DNA of 64,000 nucleotides from an uncultured Chloroflexota bacterium (GTDB taxonomy: Bacteria > Chloroflexota > Anaerolineae > Aggregatilineales > Phototrophicaceae). The stretch is taken from assembly GCA_937974245.1 (NCBI GenBank), contig CALJKV010000085.1:3517-67516 (forward strand), given 5' to 3'. This document shows positions 1-9,087 of the stretch, in pieces. The notes under the pieces are model-generated. The model worked only from the letters and a program-made list of their open reading frames with translations. It was not told where the DNA came from and did not search any database. Every line of letters begins with the position of its first letter. The first letter of the stretch is position 1. Position numbers and translations under genes: made by a program.

Positions 1-747
1 TCGCGTTTATATGCTGAGGTGAAAAGACACGCCGCCGAACTCGAAGCGCGAGTTGCGGAACGTACCGCGCAATTGGAGGTTTCCAATAAGGAACTAGAAG
101 CATTCTCATACTCGGTATCGCACGACCTGCGGGCGCCGCTGCGGGCGATGGACGGCTTTTCACGGATTCTACAGGATGAGTATGCGCCCGACCTGCCGGA
201 TGAAGCCCAACGGTATCTCAAATTAGTGCGCGACAATGCCCAGCAAATGGGCAACCTTATAGATCACCTGCTGGCTTTCTCGCGCCTGGGTCGCCGGGAG
301 ATTCAGAAAGAATGGGTCAATCCAGCGCAACTGGTACAGGAGGTCCTGGATGAACTGACTGCTGCCCAACCGGAGCGGGATATAGAGGTGACAATTGGCG
401 ATCTCCCGTTATGCCAGGCAGACCCGGCTCTGCTGCGCCAGGTGTTTGCGAATTTACTCGACAATGCTCTTAAGTATACAAAGACGCGTAATCATGCGAT
501 AATAGACATTGGATACAGTAATCAGGATGGGGACACCGTGTTTTTCGTGAAAGACAATGGTGTTGGATTCGACATGCAGTACGCCAATAAGTTGTTTGGT
601 GTGTTCCAGCGGCTGCACCGCGCCGAGGAGTATGAAGGTAACGGCGTGGGGTTGGCAACCGTGCAGCGGATTATCCACCGGCATGGCGGGCGAATCTGGG
701 CCGAAAGCGCAGTGGATAAGGGCGCAGTGTTCTATTTCACACTTTAG
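1..747 (+). CDS. Sensor histidine kinase, C-terminal part (cut by window start)
   Basis: The reading frame is open from base 1 (SRLYAEV...), so the gene starts outside the window and the GTG at 19 is probably internal. The visible part begins with the end of a likely GAF domain and a coiled-coil linker (AELEARVAERTAQLE). A HisKA domain follows with the H-box SVSHDLRAP (His codon at 121-123), then a HATPase domain with N-box NLLDNALKYT, G1 box DNGVGFD and G2 box GNGVGLA. This is the phytochrome-like kinase class. It autophosphorylates on His and passes phosphate to a receiver; the receiver gene starts 14 bases downstream and is the likely partner. The sensed signal cannot be read because the N-terminus is missing. 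Confidence 0.9.
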   Translation, partial: SRLYAEVKRHAAELEARVAERTAQLEVSNKELEAFSYSVSHDLRAPLRAMDGFSRILQDEYAPDLPDEAQRYLKLVRDNAQQMGNLIDHLLAFSRLGRREIQKEWVNPAQLVQEVLDELTAAQPERDIEVTIGDLPLCQADPALLRQVFANLLDNALKYTKTRNHAIIDIGYSNQDGDTVFFVKDNGVGFDMQYANKLFGVFQRLHRAEEYEGNGVGLATVQRIIHRHGGRIWAESAVDKGAVFYFTL

Positions 748-761
748 GAAAAGAGGTTCCA

Positions 762-1205
762 ATGACCGAAGATATTGTCGAAATTCTATTGGTAGAGGAT
801 AACCCAAGTGATTTGGAACTGGCGCTCCATGCCCTCAGGCGGAATAACCTGGCGAACCATATCGAGATTGCACGCGATGGTGCGGAGGCGCTGGACTTTA
901 TCTTTGCGACCGGGGCTTTCTCGCACCGTGACGTAGAGAATGGTCCCAGGGTCATCCTATTGGACCTCAAGCTGCCCAAGGTGGATGGGCTGGAAGTACT
1001 GCGGCGGGTGAAGGCCGATCCGCGCACCAAGAAAATCCCTGTCGTCGTTCTTACGTCGTCTCGCGAAGAACGGGACATTGTGGAAAGTTATGAACTGGGT
1101 GTCAACAGTTATATCACCAAGCCGGTAGATTTTGACCAGTTCACTGAGGCGGTGCGAGCAATGGGGTTTTATTGGCTGCTGCTCAACCAACCTCCGGTCA
1201 CATAG
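762..1205 (+). CDS. Single-domain response regulator, Rcp1 type
   Basis: A 147-residue CheY-like receiver without an output domain. It has the acidic pocket (LLVEDN), the phospho-acceptor Asp in LLDLKLPKVDG, the Thr/Ser of VVLTSS and the Lys of ITKPVDF. The insertion around residues 45-60 and the ending AVRAMGFYWLLLNQPP are typical of Rcp1-like receivers that accept phosphate from phytochrome-type kinases. A ribosome site (AAGAGGTT) precedes the ATG. It lies between two kinase genes on the same strand, so it is probably a phospho-relay link between them. Confidence 0.92.
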   Translation: MTEDIVEILLVEDNPSDLELALHALRRNNLANHIEIARDGAEALDFIFATGAFSHRDVENGPRVILLDLKLPKVDGLEVLRRVKADPRTKKIPVVVLTSSREERDIVESYELGVNSYITKPVDFDQFTEAVRAMGFYWLLLNQPPVT

Positions 1206-1230
1206 GAATACAAATTCGAGAGAAGGCATC

Positions 1231-4200
1231 ATGGTTACACCGCTGCGTGTGCTGATCCTGGAAGACCGTCCTGCCGATGCAGAGTTGATGGTGCATGAAC
1301 TGCGCCGTGGCGGCATTGACCCGGAGTGGCAGTGTGTGGATAACCGGGAGGACTTCCTGGCCGCCCTGGATCCGCCCCCGGATGTGATTCTATCGGACTA
1401 TTCCTTGCCGCAGTGGGATGCACCGCGTGCTCTGCTTACTCTGAAAGAACTCGGTCTGGATATCCCCACGATCGTTCTCAGCGGCACCGTAGGTGAAGAA
1501 ACAGCCATACACTGTATCAAGCAGGGGGCTGATGACTACCTTCTTAAGGACCGTATGGCCCGCCTGGGATCAGCGGTTATCCGAGCATTGGAAGATCGGC
1601 GGTTTCGTGCCGAAAAACGTCAGGCAGAGATCGCGCTGGTGGAAAGCGAGGAACGGTACCGCTCATTGTTTAATCATTCCAGCCTGGGTATCGGATATTA
1701 CACCCTACAGGGACACGTCATTGCCTTTAACCGGACGGCGGCGGCCTATATGGGCGGAGAACCGGAAGATTATGCTGGAAGCACGCTGAGTGAGCTCTAC
1801 GGAGAAGCGGCAGGGGCGGTATATCTGGAACGTATTAAGCGGGCGGCTGAAAGACCTGATAACGAAGAGTACGAAGATCTCGTCCAATTGCCGACTGGAA
1901 ACCTGTGGTTTCGCTCGACTTATTCCAGAATCATCGATGCCAGCGGTCAGGTGATCGGAATCCAGATCGTTTCCAACGATGTCACGGAGCGCAAACTTGC
2001 CGAAAGTGCGGTGCGAGCCTCTGAGGCCCGCTACCGCCGGCTTTTTGAAGCCGCAAAAGACGGAATCCTGATTCTGAACGCTGATACCGGAGAGGTGGAA
2101 GATGCCAACCCCTTCCTGCTCAAGCTGCTGGGGTACTCGCTGGAAGAGCTTCTGGGGAAGAGTTTGTGGGAGATTGGTGTGTTCCACGATATTGCTGCAT
2201 CCCAGACAGCGTTTCAAGAATTACAGCAAAAAGAGTACATTCGGTACGAGAACCTGCCGCTGGAAACCCATGACGGGCGGCGTATTGAGGTCGAGTTTGT
2301 CAGCAATGTTTACCTGGTGAACGGTGAGAAAGTGATCCAATGCAACATTCGTGACATCACCGAACGCAGGCGGATTGAGCAGGCACTGGTCGAAACCTAC
2401 AAAAAGCTCGAGATACTTTTCGAAATACTGCCGGTTGGCGTGTCGGCGGTTGATCAGAATCGCAACATCATTTTGCAGAATCCGGCGCTGGGGAGGATTT
2501 TCGATTTAGCGCCTGAAAGTCTGGCACGGGGCGTCCACAAGCAGCGCACCTTTCTCCGGGCGGACGGCACCCCCATGCCCGTTAGAGAATTCGCCAGCAC
2601 ACGGGTGCTTAATGGTGAAGCGGCGGTGCACGATGTCATAACGGGTGTGGAGAAGGAAGATGGCTCTTTGACGTGGACGAGTGTGAGCGCGGTTGCCTGT
2701 CCGCTCGAGGACTGGAACGCAGTCATCGTCACGACCGATATTACTGACCGCAGGCGACTGGAGGAGGCTGAACGGAAACAACGTACTCTCGCCGAGGCGC
2801 TGCGGGATACCGCCGCCGCCTTAATCAGCGCGGTAGATTTCGATGCGGTCCTGCATATCCTTTTGAAGAACGTTGCCCGCGTCATGGAGAACGATGCCGC
2901 CAATATCATGTTGGTTGAAGGTGAAAATGCCCGCGTGGTTGCCTGGGAAGGATACCCCCCCGATATATCGTCATTTCTCCCGGGCTTCCAGTTGCCACTT
3001 AGCCAGGCGCCTCATTTGCGGCACATGCTGGATACCCGATTGTCCTATCTGATTTCGTATACCGATGAGTCGCCGGGCTGGATTCAGCAGGAACACACGA
3101 AATGGGTGAAATCCTATGTCGCCGTTCCTGTCCTGTCGCATGGTAACGTGATCGGCTTTCTGAATGTCGACAGCGCTACCCCCGGTTTCTACACTGAAAG
3201 CCATACGCGACACTTGCAGTCCTTCGCCGATCAGGCCTCGCTTGCTATCGAGCGTGCCCAACTCTACGAGGAGATCAGCCGCCACGCTGCCGAACTCGAG
3301 CGACGGGTTGAAGAGCGGACGGCACAGCTTAACCATGTGAAGGAACGGATTGAGGCCATCCTCAACAGCAGTAACGACGTGGTGATTCTGGTACATGAGG
3401 ACGGTACGATTGACCAGGTAAACCCAGCCTTCAATGAAATATTCGGGTATGTGAACGAAGAAGTCTTTAACAAACCGCTGGCAAACCTGGTTATTCCCGA
3501 ACACATGGCTTTGCTGGAAGATCTATTCCGGGCTTCCGTGCAAGCTCACCAGTCTAGGCGGTTGGAGGTCATGGCGAAGCCCGCAGCACAGCCCGCTTTC
3601 GCTGCGGACATTGTGTTTTCGCCGATTGTTGGGCGCGATCAGACACTGCACGGCGTGGTATGCAGTCTGCGCGACATCACTGAGATCAAACGCATCGAAT
3701 CCCAACTGCGCCAGATGCTCACGCGTGAAATGGAACTCAATGAACTGAAGTCACGTTATGTCTCGATGGCGGCGCATGATTTGCGCAACCCACTGGCTGT
3801 TATCCAGACTTCAATTGGCCTGGTTCACAAGTACAGTGACCGACTGACCGAAGCAAAGCGAGAGGAGAAGTTCCAGCATATCCAAAACAGCATCAATGTG
3901 ATGGTAAATATGCTGGACGACATTCTTACGCTCGGCAAAGTCGAATCAGGCAAACTCCGCTTTACGCCGGCACCGGTGAATGCGACGGACTTGTGCAAAA
4001 ACCTGGTTGCGGAGATGAAACAGGGGAGCGATACTGCCCGGCGCATTGTCCTGCTTACTGACGGGGAGGCCGGTATCTCCGCGATGGATTCCAGCCTGCT
4101 GCGGCAGATTGTGAATAATTTGCTTTCAAACGCGCTGAAATATTCGCCTGATGACAGTCCGGTAACACTTACGGTACGCACCGAACCGGACCAGATTATC

Positions 4201-4416
4201 TTCATTGTCCAGGATCATGGTATTGGCATCCCTGCCGCTGATCAGGAGCGGCTTTTCGAGACTTTCTACCGTGCCAGTAATGCCCAGCAGATACCCGGTA
4301 CCGGGTTGGGGCTGGCAATTGTCAAGGAATCGGTTGACCAGCATGGCGGTACGGTTACCGTTGAGAGCCAAGAGGGTGTAGGTACCGTTGTTACGGTCGT
4401 TCTGCCACGCCAGTAG
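1231..4416 (+). CDS. Multi-domain hybrid histidine kinase (REC-PASx3-GAF-PAS-HisKA-HATPase)
   Basis: About 1061 residues. I start at ATG 1231 (MVTPLRVL) because it follows GAGAGAAGG; the frame is open further upstream, but that stretch overlaps the preceding receiver gene and looks non-coding. Order: N-terminal receiver (~5-120, acceptor D56 in SDYSLP), three PAS domains (~141-510), GAF (~525-690), a fourth PAS (~705-830), HisKA with H849 in MAAHDLRNP, and HATPase with N-box NLLSNALKYS, DHGIGIP and GTGLGLA. No membrane segment is evident, so it is probably cytosolic. The N-terminal receiver suggests input from another kinase, plausibly the one at the window start. Ligands of the PAS/GAF domains are unknown. 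Confidence 0.93.
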   Translation: MVTPLRVLILEDRPADAELMVHELRRGGIDPEWQCVDNREDFLAALDPPPDVILSDYSLPQWDAPRALLTLKELGLDIPTIVLSGTVGEETAIHCIKQGADDYLLKDRMARLGSAVIRALEDRRFRAEKRQAEIALVESEERYRSLFNHSSLGIGYYTLQGHVIAFNRTAAAYMGGEPEDYAGSTLSELYGEAAGAVYLERIKRAAERPDNEEYEDLVQLPTGNLWFRSTYSRIIDASGQVIGIQIVSNDVTERKLAESAVRASEARYRRLFEAAKDGILILNADTGEVEDANPFLLKLLGYSLEELLGKSLWEIGVFHDIAASQTAFQELQQKEYIRYENLPLETHDGRRIEVEFVSNVYLVNGEKVIQCNIRDITERRRIEQALVETYKKLEILFEILPVGVSAVDQNRNIILQNPALGRIFDLAPESLARGVHKQRTFLRADGTPMPVREFASTRVLNGEAAVHDVITGVEKEDGSLTWTSVSAVACPLEDWNAVIVTTDITDRRRLEEAERKQRTLAEALRDTAAALISAVDFDAVLHILLKNVARVMENDAANIMLVEGENARVVAWEGYPPDISSFLPGFQLPLSQAPHLRHMLDTRLSYLISYTDESPGWIQQEHTKWVKSYVAVPVLSHGNVIGFLNVDSATPGFYTESHTRHLQSFADQASLAIERAQLYEEISRHAAELERRVEERTAQLNHVKERIEAILNSSNDVVILVHEDGTIDQVNPAFNEIFGYVNEEVFNKPLANLVIPEHMALLEDLFRASVQAHQSRRLEVMAKPAAQPAFAADIVFSPIVGRDQTLHGVVCSLRDITEIKRIESQLRQMLTREMELNELKSRYVSMAAHDLRNPLAVIQTSIGLVHKYSDRLTEAKREEKFQHIQNSINVMVNMLDDILTLGKVESGKLRFTPAPVNATDLCKNLVAEMKQGSDTARRIVLLTDGEAGISAMDSSLLRQIVNNLLSNALKYSPDDSPVTLTVRTEPDQIIFIVQDHGIGIPAADQERLFETFYRASNAQQIPGTGLGLAIVKESVDQHGGTVTVESQEGVGTVVTVVLPRQ

Positions 4417-4449
4417 CTATGTTAGTCTGGACGATGTGTGAATCGTGAA

Positions 4450-5562
4450 CTAATCGGGTAGCTGGTCAGTTGATACCGCCCACCCCTGCTCAATACGGGC
4501 GAGCGTGTCGTCCCATGACCGGACACTGCTGGTCGCGTCTGCGGCTTCCACATTTGAAGCGCCCACCGCACAGGCAAAACGCAATGTCGCCTGGGGTTTG
4601 AGACCCCTTAACAGCGCCGCCAGAAAGCCACCATAGGCACAATCCCCCGCCCCGATGGTGCCCACGACTTTTACCACAAAAGCGGGATGCCACAGATCGA
4701 GATTTTGCCATTCGGCAGTCTGGAAGGGGAGTACCGCGAAACGAGTGAAAGCAGCGCTCTCACCAGCGGTTCTGATATAGAATCCATATTCCCCTAGCTT
4801 AAACCCGGTCATCGTGACCCCCATCGACAGGAGTTCCCCGGCCAGGTCGCGCACATAGGCGTGGGTGAGGTGGCGCAGCACATCACCTTGCCAGCGGTCA
4901 TAGTCGGCCCGCCGCATCATAAATACAATTTCCTCTATGCTTGGCAGGAAGATATCCACATACGGAAGTACACGTTGCAGGATACGTCGCCAATTCACCT
5001 GCCCGCTGGGGCCACCAGCGTCAGGGTGGCACATATCCAGTGATGTAAGCACACCCATCTCGTGGATACGCCGGTAAACCGCCAGCAAGGATTCGCCTTC
5101 ACTGGCATACAGGCGCGGTAGGACAGGTGGATAACCAAAATGAAAGATTTTGGTGTCACGGATCACTTCAAAATTAATGTCCGTGATGTCAAACAGCGCA
5201 TTATTCCCTGGATAGTGGAAGATGACGCGGTCAGCATCCTCTGGGGAGAAGATGATGGAATACGAGCTTGATTGATTTTTGCACACTTTGATGAGATTGC
5301 CAAAGCGCGAGTCACGCTCTTTCAACCCGGCTAGAATAACGTTTCCCAGTAGATCGTCGCCAATGATTGTCATCATGCCGACTTCGATCCCCAGGCGGTG
5401 CAGTGCCGATCCGGTATTAGAAACCACGCCACCAGTAGCGATGGTTAGTGGCCCAACCTCGAATAGTTTACCCGGCGCTGCTAACGCGCTGAGTGACGTT
5501 CCGGGCATTTCGGGTATGAGGTCAGCGCACAGGTGACCGCTGACAATCACATCATAAGGCAT
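4450..5562 (-). CDS. PfkB-family carbohydrate kinase (ribokinase-like)
   Basis: A 370-residue ribokinase-fold kinase. Seen: N-terminal VSGHLCADLIPE, a Gly-rich substrate lid (ATGGVVSNTGSALHRLG) and the C-terminal PfkB signature GTIGAGDCAYGGF holding the catalytic Asp. The family phosphorylates sugars, nucleosides or related alcohols with ATP. The sequence does not fix the substrate, and the length is somewhat above ribokinase (~310). The gene converges with the kinase operon to its left. The GH53 gene on the same strand could supply a sugar, but 358 bases separate the two, so a shared pathway is only a guess. Confidence 0.88.
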   Translation of the reverse strand: MPYDVIVSGHLCADLIPEMPGTSLSALAAPGKLFEVGPLTIATGGVVSNTGSALHRLGIEVGMMTIIGDDLLGNVILAGLKERDSRFGNLIKVCKNQSSSYSIIFSPEDADRVIFHYPGNNALFDITDINFEVIRDTKIFHFGYPPVLPRLYASEGESLLAVYRRIHEMGVLTSLDMCHPDAGGPSGQVNWRRILQRVLPYVDIFLPSIEEIVFMMRRADYDRWQGDVLRHLTHAYVRDLAGELLSMGVTMTGFKLGEYGFYIRTAGESAAFTRFAVLPFQTAEWQNLDLWHPAFVVKVVGTIGAGDCAYGGFLAALLRGLKPQATLRFACAVGASNVEAADATSSVRSWDDTLARIEQGWAVSTDQLPD

Positions 5563-5850
5563 TGCGTATCCCCATCAATTGGCTATTTACGATAACCGGC
5601 GCATGTCCAGGTCAATGAAGGCCCCCGCATTCAGAGGCGTGAGAATAATTGGGTGTGTTTTGTGCGTCGTATACCGGTTGAGTACAGTGTACAGGATACC
5701 GACAGTCTCAAACAATAGCAGCAGCGACCTGTTTGCCGAGTCCATTCTCTCAGTGGTGTTCATCGTCTTCTTGTGCTAGAACACGCCCGCCCATTGGGAA
5801 AAGCCGCCCTTCTATCAGATCGTGGTCTTCGCCCCAAGGGGTTGTCCATG

Positions 5851-5869
5851 GTTGACGCAATTCGTCAAC
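5851..5869. repeat. Perfect 7-bp inverted repeat in the 5563-5920 intergenic stretch
   Basis: GTTGACG-CAATT-CGTCAAC, seven paired bases around a five-base spacer, 50 bases beyond the stop of the GH53 gene. No T-run follows on either strand, so it is not a classical terminator; it looks more like a protein-binding dyad or a short RNA hairpin. Nothing else recognisable lies in 5563-5920. Confidence 0.45.
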
Positions 5870-5920
5870 TTCATATTCTTACTTGGAATCCTCCATCAAA
5901 CGACTTAACCTAAACATGAA

Positions 5921-7630
5921 TTAATCGGGCAGTCGATAGGGATGAAACACATCCAGCACGAGCGGATCTGACCAGTCCGCCGGTCTATCGTCAGTGCCGA
6001 GAATATCACCCGCAGTGCTGGCTTGTCCGCGATTGCTGCTGATGACGGCGATATTGAGTTCTTCCGGATTCCTTAACAGAATGCGTGGAATTTGCAGCTC
6101 AATCACTGATCTTTTCCCGGTTGTGATAGCCGCGCCACCCGTAAATGTGATCGTTTCCCATTGATTGTCAATCCAAGCGTTTAAAACATAACTGCCGCTC
6201 ACTGTACCGCGTTCTTCTTGAATGGTTACATCCAGGCGAAATTCAGGATGATAAGGATCAGCAGCAGTGATCGGTCGCCGGGCAGGGTCACCGTCTGCTC
6301 CCAGGATGTCATGTGTGGTGTCGAGATAGATGAGATAGTTCCCGCGTTCCGAATAGACATCACCGGCCAGGGTGAGTGCCATACTAAGACTGTATTGATC
6401 CGCAATAACGTACAACTGACTCAAATCGAACGCCGGGATACCATCCAGCACATCCCCGAGGCTATCTTCAATGAGTGGCTCCCCAAAGCTGCTATCTATC
6501 ACGCCATCTGGCACAAATTCGGGATACCAATAATCATGATTGAGGAAGTCAATACCTTCAAGCACTTCATTGCCGTTGTGGAAATCGAAAAGGGTCGCAT
6601 TTTCCCAGTGTGACCCTTGCCCCCAACGGGTGGAGCATTGGGTAGATACCCAGCCTGGCTCCCAGTAGACGACACCTGATGCGCCATTGCTGATGAGACT
6701 CTGAGTTAAGTCTATCATGAATCGGCGTTGTCCCTCCGGTGTAAATCCATAACCTCGAATACCCTGATTGAGAATATTGTCTGCTGTCTCGTTTACAGAG
6801 TCACGAGTCCAGGCGTAAGCTGTTTCAACGACCATCACATTTTTCCCGAAGCGCTGGCGCAGGTAGCTTACTTGCGCCCCCATATCCGCTATTGAGAAAG
6901 TACTCCACTGCGGATAATAGGAAATGCCAATGACATCAAAATCAGTGAGACCAACAGTTTCCGCTTCGGTAAACCACCATCCAGCATTTTCGGGCTGGGC
7001 AATATGCAGAATAACCTGTGGGTTGGTGCTTGTTTCTCGTGCGAAATCACGCACCGCACGAATCCCGGCATTGAACAGGGGTTCAGCGTAACCCCAATCC
7101 AGGTCCTCCCCTTCGTGCTTGAGTAGTCCTGAATTAGTTTCGTTGCCAATCTGGACAAAGGAAGGCGTCAAATCGTCGTGATAAAGATCAAAGAGCGCAT
7201 TGTAGGTGTACTGGTAAACTGCTTCAGCCAGCTGGCCGGCATCTTTGATCTGCTCCCATGCCGCCGGGATTTCCTGCCGCCTCGGATCAGCCCAGTTATC
7301 AGAGTAATGAAAGTCGAGCAACGTCGCCATACCCGCATTGACTGCCCGCTGAAAGGTACGTTTGACATCTGCCAGAGTACTGTAGTCCGTCCAATCAGGG
7401 TTATGCCACAGACGCGCACGGACAAGGCTAGCCCCGTATTCGGCAAATATCTCGAATGCATCGCGCACCTCGCCGTGAACGCGGTAAACGGCGCCGCAGT
7501 CGTCCATCTCATTGACATATGAAAGATCAACGCCAAAGAAAAATGCCGGGTTATCTTCTGCTGCCACAGCGCGCCCGCCAACGATAGTCATGAAAAGCAG
7601 TATGGTGGAAAATCGTAAAATAGGATGCAT
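5921..7630 (-). CDS. Secreted GH53 arabinogalactan endo-beta-1,4-galactanase
   Basis: I prefer the ATG at 7630 (569 residues), which gives a clean signal peptide (MHPILRFSTILLFMTIVGG...AVAA/ED); an in-frame TTG at 7648 is the alternative. Residues ~30-370 match glycoside hydrolase family 53: FGVDLSYVNEMDDCG, RARLWHNP, the acid/base Glu in QIGNETNSG (~164), the nucleophile Glu in VVETAYAW (~269) and WEPGWVST. The family hydrolyses beta-1,4-galactan side chains of pectin outside the cell. The last ~190 residues form an Asp/Gly-rich beta-type module (LDTTHDILGADGDP) of unknown role, perhaps carbohydrate binding. A permease fossil lies just upstream, suggesting a former galactan-uptake operon. 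Confidence 0.9.
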   Translation of the reverse strand: MHPILRFSTILLFMTIVGGRAVAAEDNPAFFFGVDLSYVNEMDDCGAVYRVHGEVRDAFEIFAEYGASLVRARLWHNPDWTDYSTLADVKRTFQRAVNAGMATLLDFHYSDNWADPRRQEIPAAWEQIKDAGQLAEAVYQYTYNALFDLYHDDLTPSFVQIGNETNSGLLKHEGEDLDWGYAEPLFNAGIRAVRDFARETSTNPQVILHIAQPENAGWWFTEAETVGLTDFDVIGISYYPQWSTFSIADMGAQVSYLRQRFGKNVMVVETAYAWTRDSVNETADNILNQGIRGYGFTPEGQRRFMIDLTQSLISNGASGVVYWEPGWVSTQCSTRWGQGSHWENATLFDFHNGNEVLEGIDFLNHDYWYPEFVPDGVIDSSFGEPLIEDSLGDVLDGIPAFDLSQLYVIADQYSLSMALTLAGDVYSERGNYLIYLDTTHDILGADGDPARRPITAADPYHPEFRLDVTIQEERGTVSGSYVLNAWIDNQWETITFTGGAAITTGKRSVIELQIPRILLRNPEELNIAVISSNRGQASTAGDILGTDDRPADWSDPLVLDVFHPYRLPD

Positions 7631-7661
7631 TGGCAGAATGTCTTTCAAGAAATAGCCTGAC

Positions 7662-7715
7662 TTAGCCTTTTACCGAACCAGCCATCAAACCGTCAATCAC
7701 AATCGCCCTAAGATG
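7662..7715 (-). pseudogene. 3' relic of a sugar ABC transporter permease (MalG/GanQ type)
   Basis: On the minus strand the last codons before TAA read RAIVIDGLMAGSVKG, the characteristic C-terminus of carbohydrate ABC permeases; compare the intact permease at 32207, which ends RGLTFGSVKG. In-frame sequence stops at a TAG about 18 codons upstream and no membrane segments precede it. It lies immediately before the GH53 galactanase, in the order permease then galactanase seen in galactan-use operons. I infer a deleted transporter. The match is short, so chance is not excluded. Confidence 0.5.
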
Positions 7716-7801
7716 CTATGAATATTAGCACACCTACTTCACTTAAAAGGGTAAAGGAAGAAGGGGGGCGATAGCCTGTTGCAATGCGATGATCTCCACT
7801 A

Positions 7802-7820
7802 TGTGAAGAAAGACTTCACA
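7802..7820. promoter_or_regulatory. Operator-like inverted repeat upstream of the 7912 gene
   Basis: TGTGAAG-AAAGA-CTTCACA, a perfect 7-bp inverted repeat in the AT-rich gap (7716-7911) about 90 bases before the start of the plus-strand three-gene group. The position suits an upstream regulator site for that group. No regulator is identified. Confidence 0.4.
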
Positions 7821-7911
7821 AATTATTCGGAAAAAATTTCGTCTGGTTAGGGGTTTTTGCTTTATTCTAATATTTAGAAAGGTCTTTTGATTTAGCTTGA
7901 ATGGATGAGTT

Positions 7912-8496
7912 ATGGATACTTCACAAACGCAGGCCATCGACTTCCAGGTCAAGGAATTCATACATGCTCACATTAAAGAATTGGAAAGCTATCTAGGGTG
8001 TACGCTTACTCGAGATATCCAAACTCCTGACACAATATCTCGTTGGTTAAATCAATTATCGGCGCTATGCAATTCTTCACCAGAAGTAGCCTCTTTTGAG
8101 AATTACCACGATGCGCGTCGGTATCTTAATGAAATCAGCGATTTTCTAATGGTTTTTAAACAGGATACTGATCCTGGCTTTGAAGAGACAGAATTAGGGA
8201 AATTCATTAAACGAGCCAAACAATGGTTGAATAAAGTATCAAAGAGGCACCAACTACCATTTGATGATGTGTGGAACAGAATTGCGCCGGCATCGCCAGA
8301 TCACATTGCTGTAATAGATCAAGACGTCTTTGAAGCCCAATGGTGGAGCCCTGTCCCAATGATGGATGTTGAAATACTGCTGCGAACAGAGGGGATAACG
8401 ATTGTATCTCCAGTTTTAGAACCTCCGAAGCTTGCGGGTGGCAGATCGGTGCGGTTTACATTTTCTCCTGATCTAGAAGGTAGAGATATGAGGTAG
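7912..8496 (+). CDS. Hypothetical protein, first of a three-gene group
   Basis: A 194-residue soluble protein I do not recognise. It is mostly helical and charged up to ~130 (IHAHIKELESYLG, EFKxD-like acidic stretches, IKRAKQWLNKVSKRHQ). A shorter, more beta-like tail contains WWSPVPMMDVEILLRTEGITIVSP. There is no signal peptide or membrane segment. It sits five bases upstream of a HEAT-repeat gene and 0.6 kb upstream of a receiver gene on the same strand, so it is probably co-transcribed with a signalling module. Codon use is more A/T-rich than in the catabolic regions of the window. Confidence 0.6.
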   Translation: MDTSQTQAIDFQVKEFIHAHIKELESYLGCTLTRDIQTPDTISRWLNQLSALCNSSPEVASFENYHDARRYLNEISDFLMVFKQDTDPGFEETELGKFIKRAKQWLNKVSKRHQLPFDDVWNRIAPASPDHIAVIDQDVFEAQWWSPVPMMDVEILLRTEGITIVSPVLEPPKLAGGRSVRFTFSPDLEGRDMR

Positions 8497-8500
8497 TCTC

Positions 8501-9052
8501 ATGGAAGAGCTAATTCGCGTGTTGATTGAAGAAGATCCCGACCAATCATATGAGGCTCATACAGAGCTTGTAAGGTTAGGCGCCCAATCCGTTGAGCCTC
8601 TTCTGGCTTCTCTTTTTGGGGCCTCGGATCGAGATTGCTGGCGAATATTGAAAACTCTGACGAGCATAGGCGATAGTCGAGCTATCTCTGGTGCAATACA
8701 GTGCATGCATTCGAATAGCGCTGCCGTCCTGGCTGCATCTGCACAGTGTCTGGCAGAAATCGGCGGGGACGAGGCTGTGGAGGCACTGTTAACTTTGGTA
8801 GAGAATTATCCCAGATCGGTATCGATGATGTGGATTATTCAGGCGCTAAGCAGCTTAAATGATCCTCGAATAGCGCCGACGCTTATCAGATTGGTCGAAA
8901 CAACATCTTCATCGGTAGACCGGTATACTGCGATTGAAGCATTGGCAAGAATCGGCGATAAACGTGCGATCAGCGTTATCCAGAGATTCGCCAATGACGA
9001 AAATCATCATGTGCGTTCAAAGGCACATATGGCGTTGCAGATGCTTGCTTAA
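8501..9052 (+). CDS. HEAT-repeat (PBS-lyase-type) protein
   Basis: 183 residues made of about five helical repeats, e.g. DSRAISGAIQCM, AAVLAASAQCLAEIGGDEAVEALL, DPRIAPTLIRL, DRYTAIEALARIGDKRAISVIQRF, HHVRSKAHMALQML. These are EZ/HEAT units used as protein-binding scaffolds; there are no catalytic residues. A good ribosome site (GAGGTAG) precedes the ATG. It starts five bases after the upstream gene and ends 35 bases before a receiver gene. A role as adaptor for the neighbouring signalling proteins is inference. Confidence 0.82.
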   Translation: MEELIRVLIEEDPDQSYEAHTELVRLGAQSVEPLLASLFGASDRDCWRILKTLTSIGDSRAISGAIQCMHSNSAAVLAASAQCLAEIGGDEAVEALLTLVENYPRSVSMMWIIQALSSLNDPRIAPTLIRLVETTSSSVDRYTAIEALARIGDKRAISVIQRFANDENHHVRSKAHMALQMLA

Positions 9053-9087
9053 CATCCTTATACGACATCAAGATAGGCGAACGTCAA

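Noticed and set aside
4460..4471. CTGGTCAGTTGA, 12 bases identical to the palindrome at 27952
   Set aside because: It lies in the coding end of the PfkB gene, lacks the second arm and is probably coincidence.
5579..5779. 66-codon open frame beside the PfkB gene
   Set aside because: Low-complexity hydrophobic end, no ribosome site and no homology that I recognise.
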